NCBI GenBank assembly: GCA_964627805.1
Contig: CAZVLA010000051.1
Coordinates: forward strand, 1 to 64,000
Origin: CAZAMI01 sp964627805
Lineage (GTDB): Archaea > Thermoproteota > Thermoprotei_A > Sulfolobales > NBVN01
Reading direction: 5' to 3'
DNA: 64,000 nt
This document shows, piece by piece, positions 1 to 8,957 of the stretch. Each line of letters opens with the position of its first letter. Position 1 is the stretch's first letter. The position numbers were made by a program, and so were the translations under genes. Under the pieces are notes generated by a model that was not told where the DNA came from, did no database searches, and worked only from the letters and a program-made list of their open reading frames with translations.

Positions 1-812
1 ATGATCGCTACTAACGTATTGAAGGTTATTACTAGGGCTGTAGTGATGAGTGATGCAGTAATTACTGAGGCTATTAAGTACGTGGTATTAGTTACTACGT
101 AGGCATTAACGAGTATCGGTACAGCTACTAAGGTTGCTGTAGTAGCTATGGGTACTGCAGTAGCTAGTACTAACTTACGTACGGTACTTAAGGGTCTTGA
201 GAGGTACGTAAGTACTAACGCATTAAGTACTAGTGCGTTAAGCGGTATCTTAATTACTGAGTAGCCCCAACCTAACTTAATGGTTATGAGGTAGTTAATG
301 GGTGATTGCAGGGGTAGGGTAGCTATTAATGTAGCTACGGATGCTAAGTAAGTAATTAGTAGGTAGGGGGTTAGTCCGTAATTAATTAACTTCCTTAAGG
401 TGGCGTAGGTAGTTACTGACATGCTAGTACCTTCATAAGTAGCTAGTAATGAGCACGTAACTACCGACGTTAGGAGTACTAAGGAAGTAACTACTGGTGA
501 GTACTTAACACCACCTAAGTTAATACCGTAGGTAAGTACTATTAGTGAGGTATTGATTATGAATAGCGTAGCTACCCTCAAATTACCTCCCAAGTGCGTT
601 AGGAATGAAGTGAATTTAGTGGTAAGGGAGTGGTAATCCCTTAAGTCAGTAATTAACTTACTTAAGTCATGATTCTCTAACGGACCTACGTAACACCACT
701 TCCTACCGTGTTTGAAGTATATGTATACCCTACCACCGACACTCTTAAGAACTACTGAACCTTCCCTACCGCACTTGGGGCATATACCCCTACCGACTAC
801 CCTAGTAACCAA
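1..812 (-). CDS. Zinc-ribbon membrane protein, 3' end outside window
   Basis: This open frame runs off the left edge, so the C-terminus is missing; about 270 codons are visible. The first in-frame start after an upstream TAA is TTG at 812. Close to the N-terminus there is a CPKCG motif (around residue 10), which suggests half of a zinc ribbon, followed by about 60 polar residues. The rest is a series of hydrophobic stretches that I judge by eye to be five or more membrane spans. Codon use (TTA, GTA, CTA, ACT) matches the real genes nearby. I do not recognise the family. It diverges from the chemoreceptor gene at 1000. Confidence 0.6.
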   Translation of the reverse strand, partial: MVTRVVGRGICPKCGREGSVVLKSVGGRVYIYFKHGRKWCYVGPLENHDLSKLITDLRDYHSLTTKFTSFLTHLGGNLRVATLFIINTSLIVLTYGINLGGVKYSPVVTSLVLLTSVVTCSLLATYEGTSMSVTTYATLRKLINYGLTPYLLITYLASVATLIATLPLQSPINYLITIKLGWGYSVIKIPLNALVLNALVLTYLSRPLSTVRKLVLATAVPIATTATLVAVPILVNAYVVTNTTYLIASVITASLITTALVITFNTLVAI

Positions 813-890
813 TTCACTAACCGCTCTAGTATAGGATTAGTGAGGTATTAGTGCATTACGTAAGTACCTTCAAGCTACTCCTAAGCACCT

Positions 891-911
891 ACTCATTAAT
901 CACTAATGAGT
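891..911. promoter_or_regulatory. 8-bp inverted repeat in divergent intergenic region
   Basis: ACTCATTA and TAATGAGT form perfect 8-bp arms around a 5-base centre. The element lies in the 187-bp gap between two divergent genes (starts at 812 and 1000), where an operator would be expected. Function is inferred from position and symmetry only. Confidence 0.35.
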
Positions 912-999
912 TACTCAAGTAAGTCACTAAGTAGATTAGACGTAGCTGAGCCACCTAACCCCTTAGCCTAAGCAACTTCCCTTACCTCGGTGTAGGTAA

Positions 1000-2265
1000 T
1001 TGGTATTTGGGTTTAGGAGCCGTAATAACTTAAGTAACGGGGGTATTAGGGAGTGGATTGATGAGGCAGTTGATAAGATACACCAGAGAGTCACTGGAGT
1101 ACCTCCAGAGGTCGTTAGGGTTCATGCTGAGAAGATGAAGAGCGTCTTATGGGATATATGGAACGGTAGGATCGACCCTACAGAACTTCAGGAGGCTGGT
1201 GCTAAGCACCTAGACTGGGGCTTCGACATTAAGCACTTCTTCACCGTGCACATAACCGACGTCATGGAGGAGTTAATACCTAAGCTAACAGCTGCTGGTG
1301 TCTCAAGTGATAAGATATACGGATTCATATCTAGGATGTGTCAAGCAGTTAATGAGATGATGCGTGGTTACTTCAAACACGCTGTGGAGGAACCGCTTAA
1401 GAGGACTGAATCAACTGTCCATGAGTTGAAGCGGATCTACGAGGAAGTCAATAACTCATTAACTCAGCTCCACGCCGCCTACGATCAGTTAGTTAAGGCT
1501 TCACAGCACGTAGCTACCAACGCTCAGAACCTATCAGCTGATTCCTCAAGAGCTATGGAGGTATTCGGTAAGTTCAGCGATACATTAGGTGATGTGTTAG
1601 GAGCTATTGAGGAGATGTTCGGTAATATCAGGAATGTATTAAGTAGGGTTGAGGAGCTACTGCAGGCCTTTGAAGGAATAAGTGCGGGTGTAGTATCAGT
1701 TACTGAATTCGCTGGTAAGATAGTTAAGGTAACTGACATCATAAGCGACATAGCTGAGCAGACTAACCTCTTAGCTCTTAATGCTGCTATTGAGGCTGCT
1801 AGGTTGGGTGAGGAGGGTAGGGGATTCGCTGTAGTAGCTGACGAAATAAGGAGACTAGCAGACAACGTAAAGAAGCAGGCAAGCGACATTGAGGGGCTTA
1901 TTGAGTCTATGAACCAGCAGATAACGAAGCTTAATAACATGACCTCAAGTGCTAACTCCATGGTTAAGGAGATATCGGATCTAGCGGCTAAAGTATCTAG
2001 TAGCTTAGAGAGTAAGTTAGAGCTGATTAAGGGGATCCTACCTGAGGAGGCTAAGGTTAAGAAGATATTCGAGAATATACACTCGATGATTGAGGAGATA
2101 TCGTCTGCTGCTGAGGAGCAGGCATCAGCTAGTGAGGAGACACTATCATCGATGGAGTCAATAAAGGACGCCATGAGTAACTTAGGAGGCGCTATAGATA
2201 CTACGTCAGCTACTAGTGAGCAGTTAAGGAGTACCGTAGCTAAGGCTATAGGTGAGCTTAGATAA
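1000..2265 (+). CDS. Soluble methyl-accepting chemotaxis protein
   Basis: This is a 421-residue chemoreceptor. The C-terminal half carries the conserved signalling hairpin (EQTNLLALNAAIEAARLGEE, roughly residues 250-295) that binds CheA and CheW, flanked by long heptad-rich helices with Glu/Gln/Ala-rich stretches that could be methylated. There is no signal peptide and no membrane span, so it should be cytoplasmic. The first 150 residues are helical and include several His and Trp (e.g. HLDW, KHFF, VHIT); they may form a ligand-binding domain, but I do not recognise the family and it does not read as a clear protoglobin. The start is TTG preceded by GGTGTAGGTAA. No che or archaellum genes occur in the window. 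Confidence 0.9.
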   Translation: MVFGFRSRNNLSNGGIREWIDEAVDKIHQRVTGVPPEVVRVHAEKMKSVLWDIWNGRIDPTELQEAGAKHLDWGFDIKHFFTVHITDVMEELIPKLTAAGVSSDKIYGFISRMCQAVNEMMRGYFKHAVEEPLKRTESTVHELKRIYEEVNNSLTQLHAAYDQLVKASQHVATNAQNLSADSSRAMEVFGKFSDTLGDVLGAIEEMFGNIRNVLSRVEELLQAFEGISAGVVSVTEFAGKIVKVTDIISDIAEQTNLLALNAAIEAARLGEEGRGFAVVADEIRRLADNVKKQASDIEGLIESMNQQITKLNNMTSSANSMVKEISDLAAKVSSSLESKLELIKGILPEEAKVKKIFENIHSMIEEISSAAEEQASASEETLSSMESIKDAMSNLGGAIDTTSATSEQLRSTVAKAIGELR

Positions 2266-2275
2266 TCCTCCTTTT

Positions 2276-3049
2276 TCATAACTTAACCTTAATGACTAAC
2301 TCCTTAACCTCCCTAAACTCCTTAGGTACCCCCTTAAGTGATGTTACCATACCTAGTAACGACCTAGCTATTAAGTCCTTAACGAAGGGTACGAGAGGTA
2401 CTTCAGAGCCATTAACTACTAACTCAACGTTAAGTAGTCTAGGGCACCACACATTAAGCCCTACTAAGTAAGCCTTAGCTAGGTCCTCACATGAGCTGAA
2501 GCCGCATAGGCCGCAGTTTAGTTTAGGTAGTTGATTGCTTAAGTACTTAATAGCTCTCTCAATAACTAACTCACTCAACTCCCTAGCATTCCCTACTAAC
2601 TTAATACCTAACTCACTGAGGCCCCCACTACTTAAGTTACTGCTTAAGTAGGTAGCTACTACCTCACCCTTAACGATCCTCAACCCATCCTTAACCTCAC
2701 TTAAGTCCTTAACTACTAAGACAGCATCACCTAACTCCTCACTCTTGAAGCCTTCAGCAATAACTACTGAGTACTTACTAGGTAACTCACTAATTAATTC
2801 CTTAAGTGACTTACCACCGGGTCTTGAGTACTTAATTACTAAGTCACTAGACGATACTACTACGTAGTCAGCACCTGAGCTTAAGTACCTACCACTATCA
2901 CCCTCTAGCTTAAGTCCTTGATGTACGTGCTTAATAACAGCTACCTTAACACCCCTACTAATTAGCTCCTTAAGTAACTCCGTACCTAATGATGTCTTAC
3001 CTACCTTCCTACGTACCGATACTAACCTAATTACGTATGGCTTAAGCGT
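2276..3049 (-). CDS. mobB: MobB-like molybdopterin-guanine dinucleotide protein with Fe-S domain
   Basis: The open frame runs back to about 3062 and encodes a GTPase-like MobB: P-loop variant VRRKVGKTSL, then KHVHQGL and a GDSGRYLSSGAD stretch that matches the MobB pattern, then VIAEGFK. The C-terminus has CGLCGFSSC followed by a further Cys about 18 residues on, a 4Fe-4S (Fes-type) domain found on archaeal MobB proteins. Role: helps build the nucleotide form of the molybdenum or tungsten cofactor. The P-loop region has no ATG, GTG or TTG before it; the first canonical start is an internal TTG at 2683, which would remove the nucleotide-binding half. ACG at 3049 sits 5 bases after GGTGGT and gives the expected N-terminus; ATT at 3031 is another option. 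The upstream hydrolase ends at 3052, so translation is probably coupled. Confidence 0.75.
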   Translation of the reverse strand, partial: TLKPYVIRLVSVRRKVGKTSLGTELLKELISRGVKVAVIKHVHQGLKLEGDSGRYLSSGADYVVVSSSDLVIKYSRPGGKSLKELISELPSKYSVVIAEGFKSEELGDAVLVVKDLSEVKDGLRIVKGEVVATYLSSNLSSGGLSELGIKLVGNARELSELVIERAIKYLSNQLPKLNCGLCGFSSCEDLAKAYLVGLNVWCPRLLNVELVVNGSEVPLVPFVKDLIARSLLGMVTSLKGVPKEFREVKELVIKVKL

Positions 3050-3051
3050 CG

Positions 3052-3918
3052 CTAACCACCCTTAATTACCTCATTACTAACGAACTCATCGATTAACTTA
3101 ATGACTACGTCAGGCTTCTCGTAGATTATTAAGTGACCTGCCTTAGGTACCTTAACTAGTCTTGAGTTAGGTATTAACTTACTTATTAATTCAGCATGCC
3201 TAGGCGGTGTTGCCTTATCGTCCTCACCAACAATTACTAATGTAGGTGCTCTAACCCTCCCTAACCTCTCCCTACTTACCTCATAACCTACTAAGTACCT
3301 TGAGTACCTAAAGACGTGGGGTGGTAGTGACTCTATGTAGTCCTTATTATCGATGAGGAACTCCTCAAAGACCTCATTAGGTGTTGATGGACTGAAGAAT
3401 AAGCTCCTGTAGAACCTCCTAGTTAGTGGGTTTACCGTGAAGAATACTCTCTTCCAAATAGCTGCTGGTAAGGTCCAAGCTATCCTATCTATGAAGTCAG
3501 GCTCTAACTTAGATACGGGACCTATCAGTACTAAACCACCTACATCCCTATCAACACTGAATTCCTGAGCAACTACGCATCCGAAGCTATGCCCAACCAG
3601 TACGGCCTTACTTAACTCAATACCTAACTCCTTAGTAAGTACCTCTAAATCACTTAAGTAATCACTTAACGTAACCTTAGGTGGTTTATCGGATTCACCG
3701 TAACCCCTTAAGTCATAAGCAACTAACCTATACCTACCCTTTAAGCCAGCCACTAAGTACTTCCAATTACTTATCTGCCCTGGGATGCCGTGTAGGAAGA
3801 TTAGTGTCGCTGGGTAATCACCCCCTGAGTCGTAGACCTTATGCTTAATACCATTAATTACTAAGTATTTAATACGGTCGAATACCTCATTAGGTCTTAA
3901 GTACTTAATACTAACCAC
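3052..3918 (-). CDS. Alpha/beta-fold hydrolase
   Basis: This is a 288-residue member of the alpha/beta hydrolase superfamily. The oxyanion region FLHGIPG is near residue 43, the nucleophile elbow is GHSFG near residue 108, the acid is probably Asp in VGEDDKATPP, and the catalytic His is in KAGHLIIYEKP close to the C-terminus. The complete triad suggests an active esterase, peptidase or epoxide hydrolase; the substrate cannot be told from sequence. The start is GTG at 3918. It is followed immediately by the mobB-like gene, whose start falls within a few bases of this stop codon. Confidence 0.85.
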   Translation of the reverse strand: MVSIKYLRPNEVFDRIKYLVINGIKHKVYDSGGDYPATLIFLHGIPGQISNWKYLVAGLKGRYRLVAYDLRGYGESDKPPKVTLSDYLSDLEVLTKELGIELSKAVLVGHSFGCVVAQEFSVDRDVGGLVLIGPVSKLEPDFIDRIAWTLPAAIWKRVFFTVNPLTRRFYRSLFFSPSTPNEVFEEFLIDNKDYIESLPPHVFRYSRYLVGYEVSRERLGRVRAPTLVIVGEDDKATPPRHAELISKLIPNSRLVKVPKAGHLIIYEKPDVVIKLIDEFVSNEVIKGG

Positions 3919-3964
3919 CGAGATTACTAATAACCTTTAAGTATTTTAATGTAGTGATTAGTTA

Positions 3965-5224
3965 TTACTTACTAATACTGTGCTTCTTTACGTACTCAAT
4001 AACCTCCAACTCCGAGAATACCCTACTTAAGCCCTCACACTCCCTACCACTTAAGCCATCAATTATTAATACCCTCTCACGCTTCTCGCCATTCCTTACC
4101 TCACGAAGGAATACGGCGTATAGTGGGTAGTATAGTATGTAGGTCTCCTTAATCTCGCACCTTAAGCTATGTAGGAGCTCCTCAAGCTTAGGTATGGGTA
4201 CCTTAACACTTAACTTAACGGTACCTCCACCGACTCTAGGCTCACCGTACTCAATAATGCCTCCGTAGGACTTAATTAGGGACTCAATACTTGTGAATAG
4301 TCTTGAGTCAATACCCTTAAACTCAACTAAGTCACTGTATATGTCTATGAATCCCTTATCCTTAAGTACCTCAAGAACGGGCTTCAACCTACTTAACGTA
4401 GTACCTAACTTAGTAACTAGTACCGCTATCTCAGTTGAGAGCTCCTCAGAGAGTATCTGTAGTACCTCAATAGCGTTCCTAGGTACGTCCTTAACCACAC
4501 TACCTAACTCCTCGTAAGTAACTAACCTACCGTTCTCACACTTAATTAAGTACCCTAAGACACCATCAATAACTACCTCACCCTCAATTAACTCAATCTC
4601 CTCACTAACTGAGTCCGCCTTACTGACCTCTACATGAGTAACTATGAGTGGTAGGTAAGTAAGTGCTACCCTATCTAACTCAGCCCTAAACCTCCTGAAG
4701 AAGCCGTGCCTAACCCTACTAACTACCGACTTAATGACGTCGTCAATACTTAACTTAGGTACTACGTACCTACATAAACTACTTAAGTCACAACCAGTAA
4801 CTACTGCGTTACTTAACTTACTGAAGAAGCCCTCCTCAGGAATTACTACGTCGATCCCGTACCTCATAGCTAGTTCTAGGGCCTCCGGACTTACCCTACC
4901 TAAAGTAACTATGACTAACTTATCAATCGGTAGTTCCTCACGCCAAGCTATTAACTTCTCAACATCATCTACCGTAACTTCAGAAGCACCCCTAACGACT
5001 ACCCCTAACCTAATCCTTAAGTTAGGTACTAACTCCTGCTCAGCTATTATGTCGAACCTATGCCTAATACCTAACCCCTCAATTACTTGATCCCTAAAGG
5101 TAGTGAATCCCTTACTCCTTAGTACGTGCTCGACCCAACTAGTAAGTACTTCCTTAACCGTACTCACGTCCTTAGTACTTAAGGAGTCACTACCCCCCGT
5201 ACTTAGGGACTCTATCACACCCAC
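3965..5224 (-). CDS. Restriction-endonuclease-like fold protein with winged-helix region
   Basis: The 419-residue product is soluble. Residues about 30-135 look like a PD-(D/E)XK/Mrr-type fold: a hydrophobic strand around RFDIIAEQ, then RIRLGVVVRG, DDVEKLIAWREEL, and a strand pair KLVIVTLGRVS. The usual E-x-K is not visible, so catalysis may be lost. Residues about 250-300 (ELSTEIAVL to KGFIDIYSD) look like a winged-helix DNA-binding unit. The C-terminal 120 residues are unrecognised. Start is GTG at 5224. This could be a DNA-binding regulator that evolved from a nuclease; the assignment is tentative. Confidence 0.55.
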   Translation of the reverse strand: MGVIESLSTGGSDSLSTKDVSTVKEVLTSWVEHVLRSKGFTTFRDQVIEGLGIRHRFDIIAEQELVPNLRIRLGVVVRGASEVTVDDVEKLIAWREELPIDKLVIVTLGRVSPEALELAMRYGIDVVIPEEGFFSKLSNAVVTGCDLSSLCRYVVPKLSIDDVIKSVVSRVRHGFFRRFRAELDRVALTYLPLIVTHVEVSKADSVSEEIELIEGEVVIDGVLGYLIKCENGRLVTYEELGSVVKDVPRNAIEVLQILSEELSTEIAVLVTKLGTTLSRLKPVLEVLKDKGFIDIYSDLVEFKGIDSRLFTSIESLIKSYGGIIEYGEPRVGGGTVKLSVKVPIPKLEELLHSLRCEIKETYILYYPLYAVFLREVRNGEKRERVLIIDGLSGRECEGLSRVFSELEVIEYVKKHSISK

Positions 5225-5281
5225 CTCAACTAAGTTCTTCTCACGATTAGGTATGGTTGAGTACTTATAAGATTACCACAC

Positions 5282-6463
5282 CTACATGTACTTAAGACCC
5301 CTATACATCCTCTTAATAATCACGGGTACTACGAACGTAGATATAGGTACTATGAGTAGGACAGCTAGGTATAGGTCATGACCTATTAAGTTATTCTCTA
5401 GGGCGGCAGTAGCGGCTACTATCATTACTTCAGCCCTAGGGACCATACCGAAGCCTATGATTAATGACTTACTAGTACTGAAGCCTAGTGCCTTAGCCGT
5501 TAGGAAGCAACCAACTATTTTCGATAGGAAGGCTAGTGATAGTACTATGGATGCTAGGTAGAGTACCTCACTAACCTCAGCAGTCAGTATCTCACTGAAG
5601 TTCAGTCTAGTGCCTGCGTAGAGGAAGAAGAGTGGTGAGAAGAGTAGTGATAGTATCCTTAACCTCTCACCGACCTTCCTAGCTAAGTACTTAAAGCTAG
5701 TTAGTCCTAAACCGAATGCGTACGCTAGTAGGATAACGCTTAACCCGACCCTAGTAGCTACGTAAGCTAGTGCTAAGATAATAGCTAGTATGACCGTCTC
5801 AACACCAGCTTCTAGGGGTGCCTTCATTAACGGCTTGAATAACCTCCTAGAGGATAACTCAGTAACTTCAGCTGTAGCGAACCATAGTGTGAAGGCTACC
5901 GTAGCTATTAGTACTATCTTCACTAAGTCTATTGAAGTACCTAAGCTGTATAGGAGGCTAAGTAGCGCTAGACCTATCACGTCATCAACTACTGCAGCAC
6001 CTATTATTGTCTGAGCCTCAACGGATGATAAGGCCCTCAACTCCTCGAATGTCTTAACAGTCACGGATACTGAAGTAGCTGATAGTATAATACCTAGAGC
6101 TAAGGCTTGAGTTAATCCGAAACCTAGTAGGGGTACAGCTACTAAACCAGCTAGTAAGGAACCTACGACACCACCAGTAGCTACTGCACTACTCCCCTTA
6201 AGCCCCCTAATGAACTCCCTCAAGGAACTCTCTAACCCAGCCTCGAATAGGAGGAGTATAATACCTAAGAAGGCGAATGCCCTAACTACACTACTTGGTT
6301 CGTAGAGCGTATGTGGTTTTAGAGCAGCTATTATTAAGCCAGCTAGTAAGTAAGCAACAACCCTAGCTAGTCCGAACCTAACAATGACTAACTCAAGACC
6401 CTTAGCGATTAGGAGTAGGGCAGCTAACTCCACTAACCAGCTGAACTCCCCTAACTCAACCAA
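5282..6463 (-). CDS. Cation/proton antiporter, CPA2 (Kef/Nap) type
   Basis: A 393-residue integral membrane protein with about 12 hydrophobic spans. The pair of acidic residues in AAVVDDVIGLALL (about residue 157) matches the ion-binding site of the CPA2 sodium/proton antiporters, and FLGIILLLFEAGLE near residue 75 is typical of the family. It lacks the C-terminal TrkA-N domain of KefB/KefC, so it is the short form. Probable role: Na+ or K+ exchange for H+ and pH homeostasis. Start is TTG at 6463. Confidence 0.85.
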   Translation of the reverse strand: MVELGEFSWLVELAALLLIAKGLELVIVRFGLARVVAYLLAGLIIAALKPHTLYEPSSVVRAFAFLGIILLLFEAGLESSLREFIRGLKGSSAVATGGVVGSLLAGLVAVPLLGFGLTQALALGIILSATSVSVTVKTFEELRALSSVEAQTIIGAAVVDDVIGLALLSLLYSLGTSIDLVKIVLIATVAFTLWFATAEVTELSSRRLFKPLMKAPLEAGVETVILAIILALAYVATRVGLSVILLAYAFGLGLTSFKYLARKVGERLRILSLLFSPLFFLYAGTRLNFSEILTAEVSEVLYLASIVLSLAFLSKIVGCFLTAKALGFSTSKSLIIGFGMVPRAEVMIVAATAALENNLIGHDLYLAVLLIVPISTFVVPVIIKRMYRGLKYM

Positions 6464-6560
6464 GGACTACCTACACCTACGCATTACTCTAATTATTAAG
6501 GACTTAACCTAGATTAAATAACTTAATTACTCAGTAATTACTTACTCGTTGGGGCCTTAA

Positions 6561-7478
6561 TTGGAGAGGCTCGTGAGGTTAGGGGGTAGGGAATTCATTA
6601 TTAGGGAGCCTAGGGACCCTAAGGAGCATCGTGAGTTAATGGATGTTCAAGCTAGGATATGGGGTGGTGAGGGTTATGAGGAGGTAGTTCCTTACCACGT
6701 AACCATAGCTCTTACAAAGGCTGGTGGGTTAGTTCTAGGTGCTTACGAATTACCTAGTGGTAAGTGTGTTGGTGTCTCGATAGCCTTCCCATCATTCCTT
6801 AACTACCGCTCCCTATACTCACACATGACTGGTGTATTACCTAGTTATAGGTACTTAGGTCTTGGTTACTACTTAAAACTAGCTCAGCGTGATTACGGGT
6901 TAGGACTAGGTATTGAGTTGATTTACTGGACCTACGACCCACTACTAGCACCTAACGCTAGGTTCAACGTGGGTAAGTTAGGGGTTATCTTTAGGAGGTA
7001 CATAGTTAATCACTACGGAGTGACTCAACTATCCTACGGTAGGGGTGTCGAGTCTGATAGGGTGGTTGCCGAGTGGTTCATAACCTCAGAGAGGGTGTGT
7101 AAGTTCCTTGAGGGTAGGTGGGGTAGTTACGGATTAAGTCACTACTTAAGCGTAGGTGCTAAGCAAGTACTTAAGGCGTTAGGTGACCCACCCAATCAGA
7201 GACCCTCAGAACCTACACTAACTACTGATTATGACGTAGTGATTATTGAGGTACCTAAGGACTTCAGCTACTTAGCTGAGCATAGCCCAGAGCTAGCTAG
7301 GGAGTGGAGGTTAGTCTCTAGGGAGGTCTTTAAGTACTACTTAAGTAGGGGTTACGTAGGGATTGACTTCATAAAGAAGGTTGGTGGTGGGGGTTACTAC
7401 GTACTATGGAGGGCACCTATAGAGGAGGTACTTAAGGGGGTGAATCCCGTACCAACCACTAAGGAACCGCATGATTAG
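6561..7478 (+). CDS. GNAT-like protein of the COG3375 type
   Basis: The 305-residue product resembles the predicted acetyltransferase family COG3375. Typical segments are QARIWGG near residue 32, GGLVLGAYE, GVSIAFPSF, and MTGVLPSYRYLGLGYYLK, where the LGLGYYLK stretch occupies the place of the acetyl-CoA pyrophosphate loop in GNAT folds. IYWTYDPLLAPNARFNVGKLG follows, a conserved feature of the family. Members occur beside various metabolic genes; the substrate is unknown. The start is TTG. It converges on the livF-like gene with a 4-base overlap of the 3' ends. Confidence 0.75.
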   Translation: MERLVRLGGREFIIREPRDPKEHRELMDVQARIWGGEGYEEVVPYHVTIALTKAGGLVLGAYELPSGKCVGVSIAFPSFLNYRSLYSHMTGVLPSYRYLGLGYYLKLAQRDYGLGLGIELIYWTYDPLLAPNARFNVGKLGVIFRRYIVNHYGVTQLSYGRGVESDRVVAEWFITSERVCKFLEGRWGSYGLSHYLSVGAKQVLKALGDPPNQRPSEPTLTTDYDVVIIEVPKDFSYLAEHSPELAREWRLVSREVFKYYLSRGYVGIDFIKKVGGGGYYVLWRAPIEEVLKGVNPVPTTKEPHD

Positions 7479-8197
7479 GTCAGCCCGAAGAATACCTTCT
7501 CTATACTAACACCCTCCAACTCCTTAGGTGTTGCCTCCCTAACTACCCTACCACTAACTAGTACGTAGACCCTATCAGCTATCTTAAGTACCTTCCTCAC
7601 GTTCTGCTCCACAATAACTACGGTCACCCCCCTATCCCTAATCTCAGCTATCTTCCTCATGAGTACTGAAGCAGCCTTAGGTGCTAACCCCGTAGTTGGT
7701 TCATCAAGTAGTAGGAGTTCTGGCTTAGCCATTAATGCCCTAGCAACTGCTAGCATCTGCCTCTCACCACCTGATAACGTCTTAGCTAATTGCTTCCTCC
7801 TCCTACCTATCTCAGGGAATAACTTGAAGACCTCCTTAATGTCATCCTCAATACTTGGGTCCCTACCCCTTACGTAAGCACCCATGATTAGGTTATCCTC
7901 AACTGTTAGGTTAGGGAATACATTGTTTAGTTGCGGGGCGTACCCAACACCCATGGAGACTACCTTACTTGGTCTAAACCCCGTTATGTCCCTACCCTTA
8001 AGGATTACCTTACCACTAAATACCTTAGCTATACCGAATATCGAGTTAAGTAACGTCGTCTTACCCGCTCCATTAGGACCTATTACCGCTACTATCTCAC
8101 CATACTCAACCCTCAAGTCAATACCGTGGATTATCTCCATCCTACCGTAGCCAGACCTTAAACCCCTAACCTCAAGTATTGGGGCCATACTACTCAC
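7475..8197 (-). CDS. livF: Branched-chain amino acid type ABC transporter ATPase LivF
   Basis: A 240-residue ABC ATPase. Walker A is GPNGAGKTT (about residue 38), the signature is LSGGERQ, Walker B is LLLLDEPTTGL, and the switch position reads VEQN, with Gln in place of His, which is normal for LivF. It is the last gene of a five-gene minus-strand cluster (binding protein, LivH, LivM, LivG, LivF) and its start overlaps the end of livG by 8 bases. It should energise uptake together with LivG. Confidence 0.93.
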   Translation of the reverse strand: MSSMAPILEVRGLRSGYGRMEIIHGIDLRVEYGEIVAVIGPNGAGKTTLLNSIFGIAKVFSGKVILKGRDITGFRPSKVVSMGVGYAPQLNNVFPNLTVEDNLIMGAYVRGRDPSIEDDIKEVFKLFPEIGRRRKQLAKTLSGGERQMLAVARALMAKPELLLLDEPTTGLAPKAASVLMRKIAEIRDRGVTVVIVEQNVRKVLKIADRVYVLVSGRVVREATPKELEGVSIEKVFFGLT

Positions 8198-8957
8198 CTA
8201 TGTACGCCTCAATAACCTTCGGGTCATTCATTACCTCATCAGGCTTACCTTCAGAGAGTAGCTTACCGTTGTGTAGTACGTATACGTAGTCAACGAACTC
8301 CATAAGTACCTCAAGCCTATGCTCAATTATGAAGAAGGTAAGCCCCATCTCATCCCTAAGCTTAAGTATGAACTTAAACATCTCCCTAGCTACGTCGTAG
8401 GAGACACCAGCAGCTGGTTCGTCGAGGAGGAGTATCTTAGCATTACCCATTAAACCCCTTAAGGTCTCAAGCATCTTTATGTGAGCAGCTGATAAGCCTG
8501 TAGGCTTGAGTCTAGCGTAGGCAGCCATTCTGAAGGTCCTAAGTAGTTCGTACGCCTTCCTAGCTAACTCAACCTCCTGCTTAGACCACTTACCCCTCCT
8601 AAGTACTGCATTAAGTATTGACTCACCCACCTGCTTCGGAGGGGGTATGAGTATGTTCTCAAGTACCGTTAGTGAGTTGAAGAGCCTAGGTATTTGGAAC
8701 GTCCTAACTATCCCCTTCATGTAGACCTCATTAGGGTTAAGCCCGTCAATCCTCTCCCCAAGGAACCAAACCTCACCCCTAGTTGGTTCGTAGAACCCCG
8801 TAACTACGTTGAATAAGGTGGTCTTACCTGAGCCGTTAGGACCTATAAGCCCGACTACGGACCCCTCACTAACCTTGAGGGTCACCCCATCAAGCGCCTT
8901 AACACCTCCGAAGTACTTAGCTAGGTCTATAACCTCAAGCATTACCCTACCCATCAT
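8190..8957 (-). CDS. livG: Branched-chain amino acid type ABC transporter ATPase LivG
   Basis: An ABC ATPase of about 255 residues. Walker A (GPNGSGKTT), Walker B (LLLDEPAAGV) and the switch His (IIEHRLEV) are present, and FQIPRLF is typical of LivG. The ABC signature is unusual: where LivG normally has an LSxGQ-like motif, this protein reads GLSAAHIKMLETLRGL, without the Gly and Gln. The ATP site completed by this signature may therefore be weak, with the other site formed by the intact LivF signature. Several in-frame starts lie close together (GTG 8966, ATG 8957, ATG 8954); ATG 8957 overlaps the livM stop slightly and seems most natural. Confidence 0.9.
   Translation of the reverse strand: MMGRVMLEVIDLAKYFGGVKALDGVTLKVSEGSVVGLIGPNGSGKTTLFNVVTGFYEPTRGEVWFLGERIDGLNPNEVYMKGIVRTFQIPRLFNSLTVLENILIPPPKQVGESILNAVLRRGKWSKQEVELARKAYELLRTFRMAAYARLKPTGLSAAHIKMLETLRGLMGNAKILLLDEPAAGVSYDVAREMFKFILKLRDEMGLTFFIIEHRLEVLMEFVDYVYVLHNGKLLSEGKPDEVMNDPKVIEAYIGE

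Noticed and set aside
1524..2279. Long minus-strand open frame opposite the chemoreceptor gene
   Set aside because: It is a shadow of the real gene; composition is Ser/Leu/Ile-rich without domain signals and the plus-strand protein is clearly a chemoreceptor.
2941..3062. Short GTG-started ORF at the end of the hydrolase gene as the true start of the mobB-like gene
   Set aside because: The GTG in GGGTGGTTAG is in another frame and stops after a few codons.
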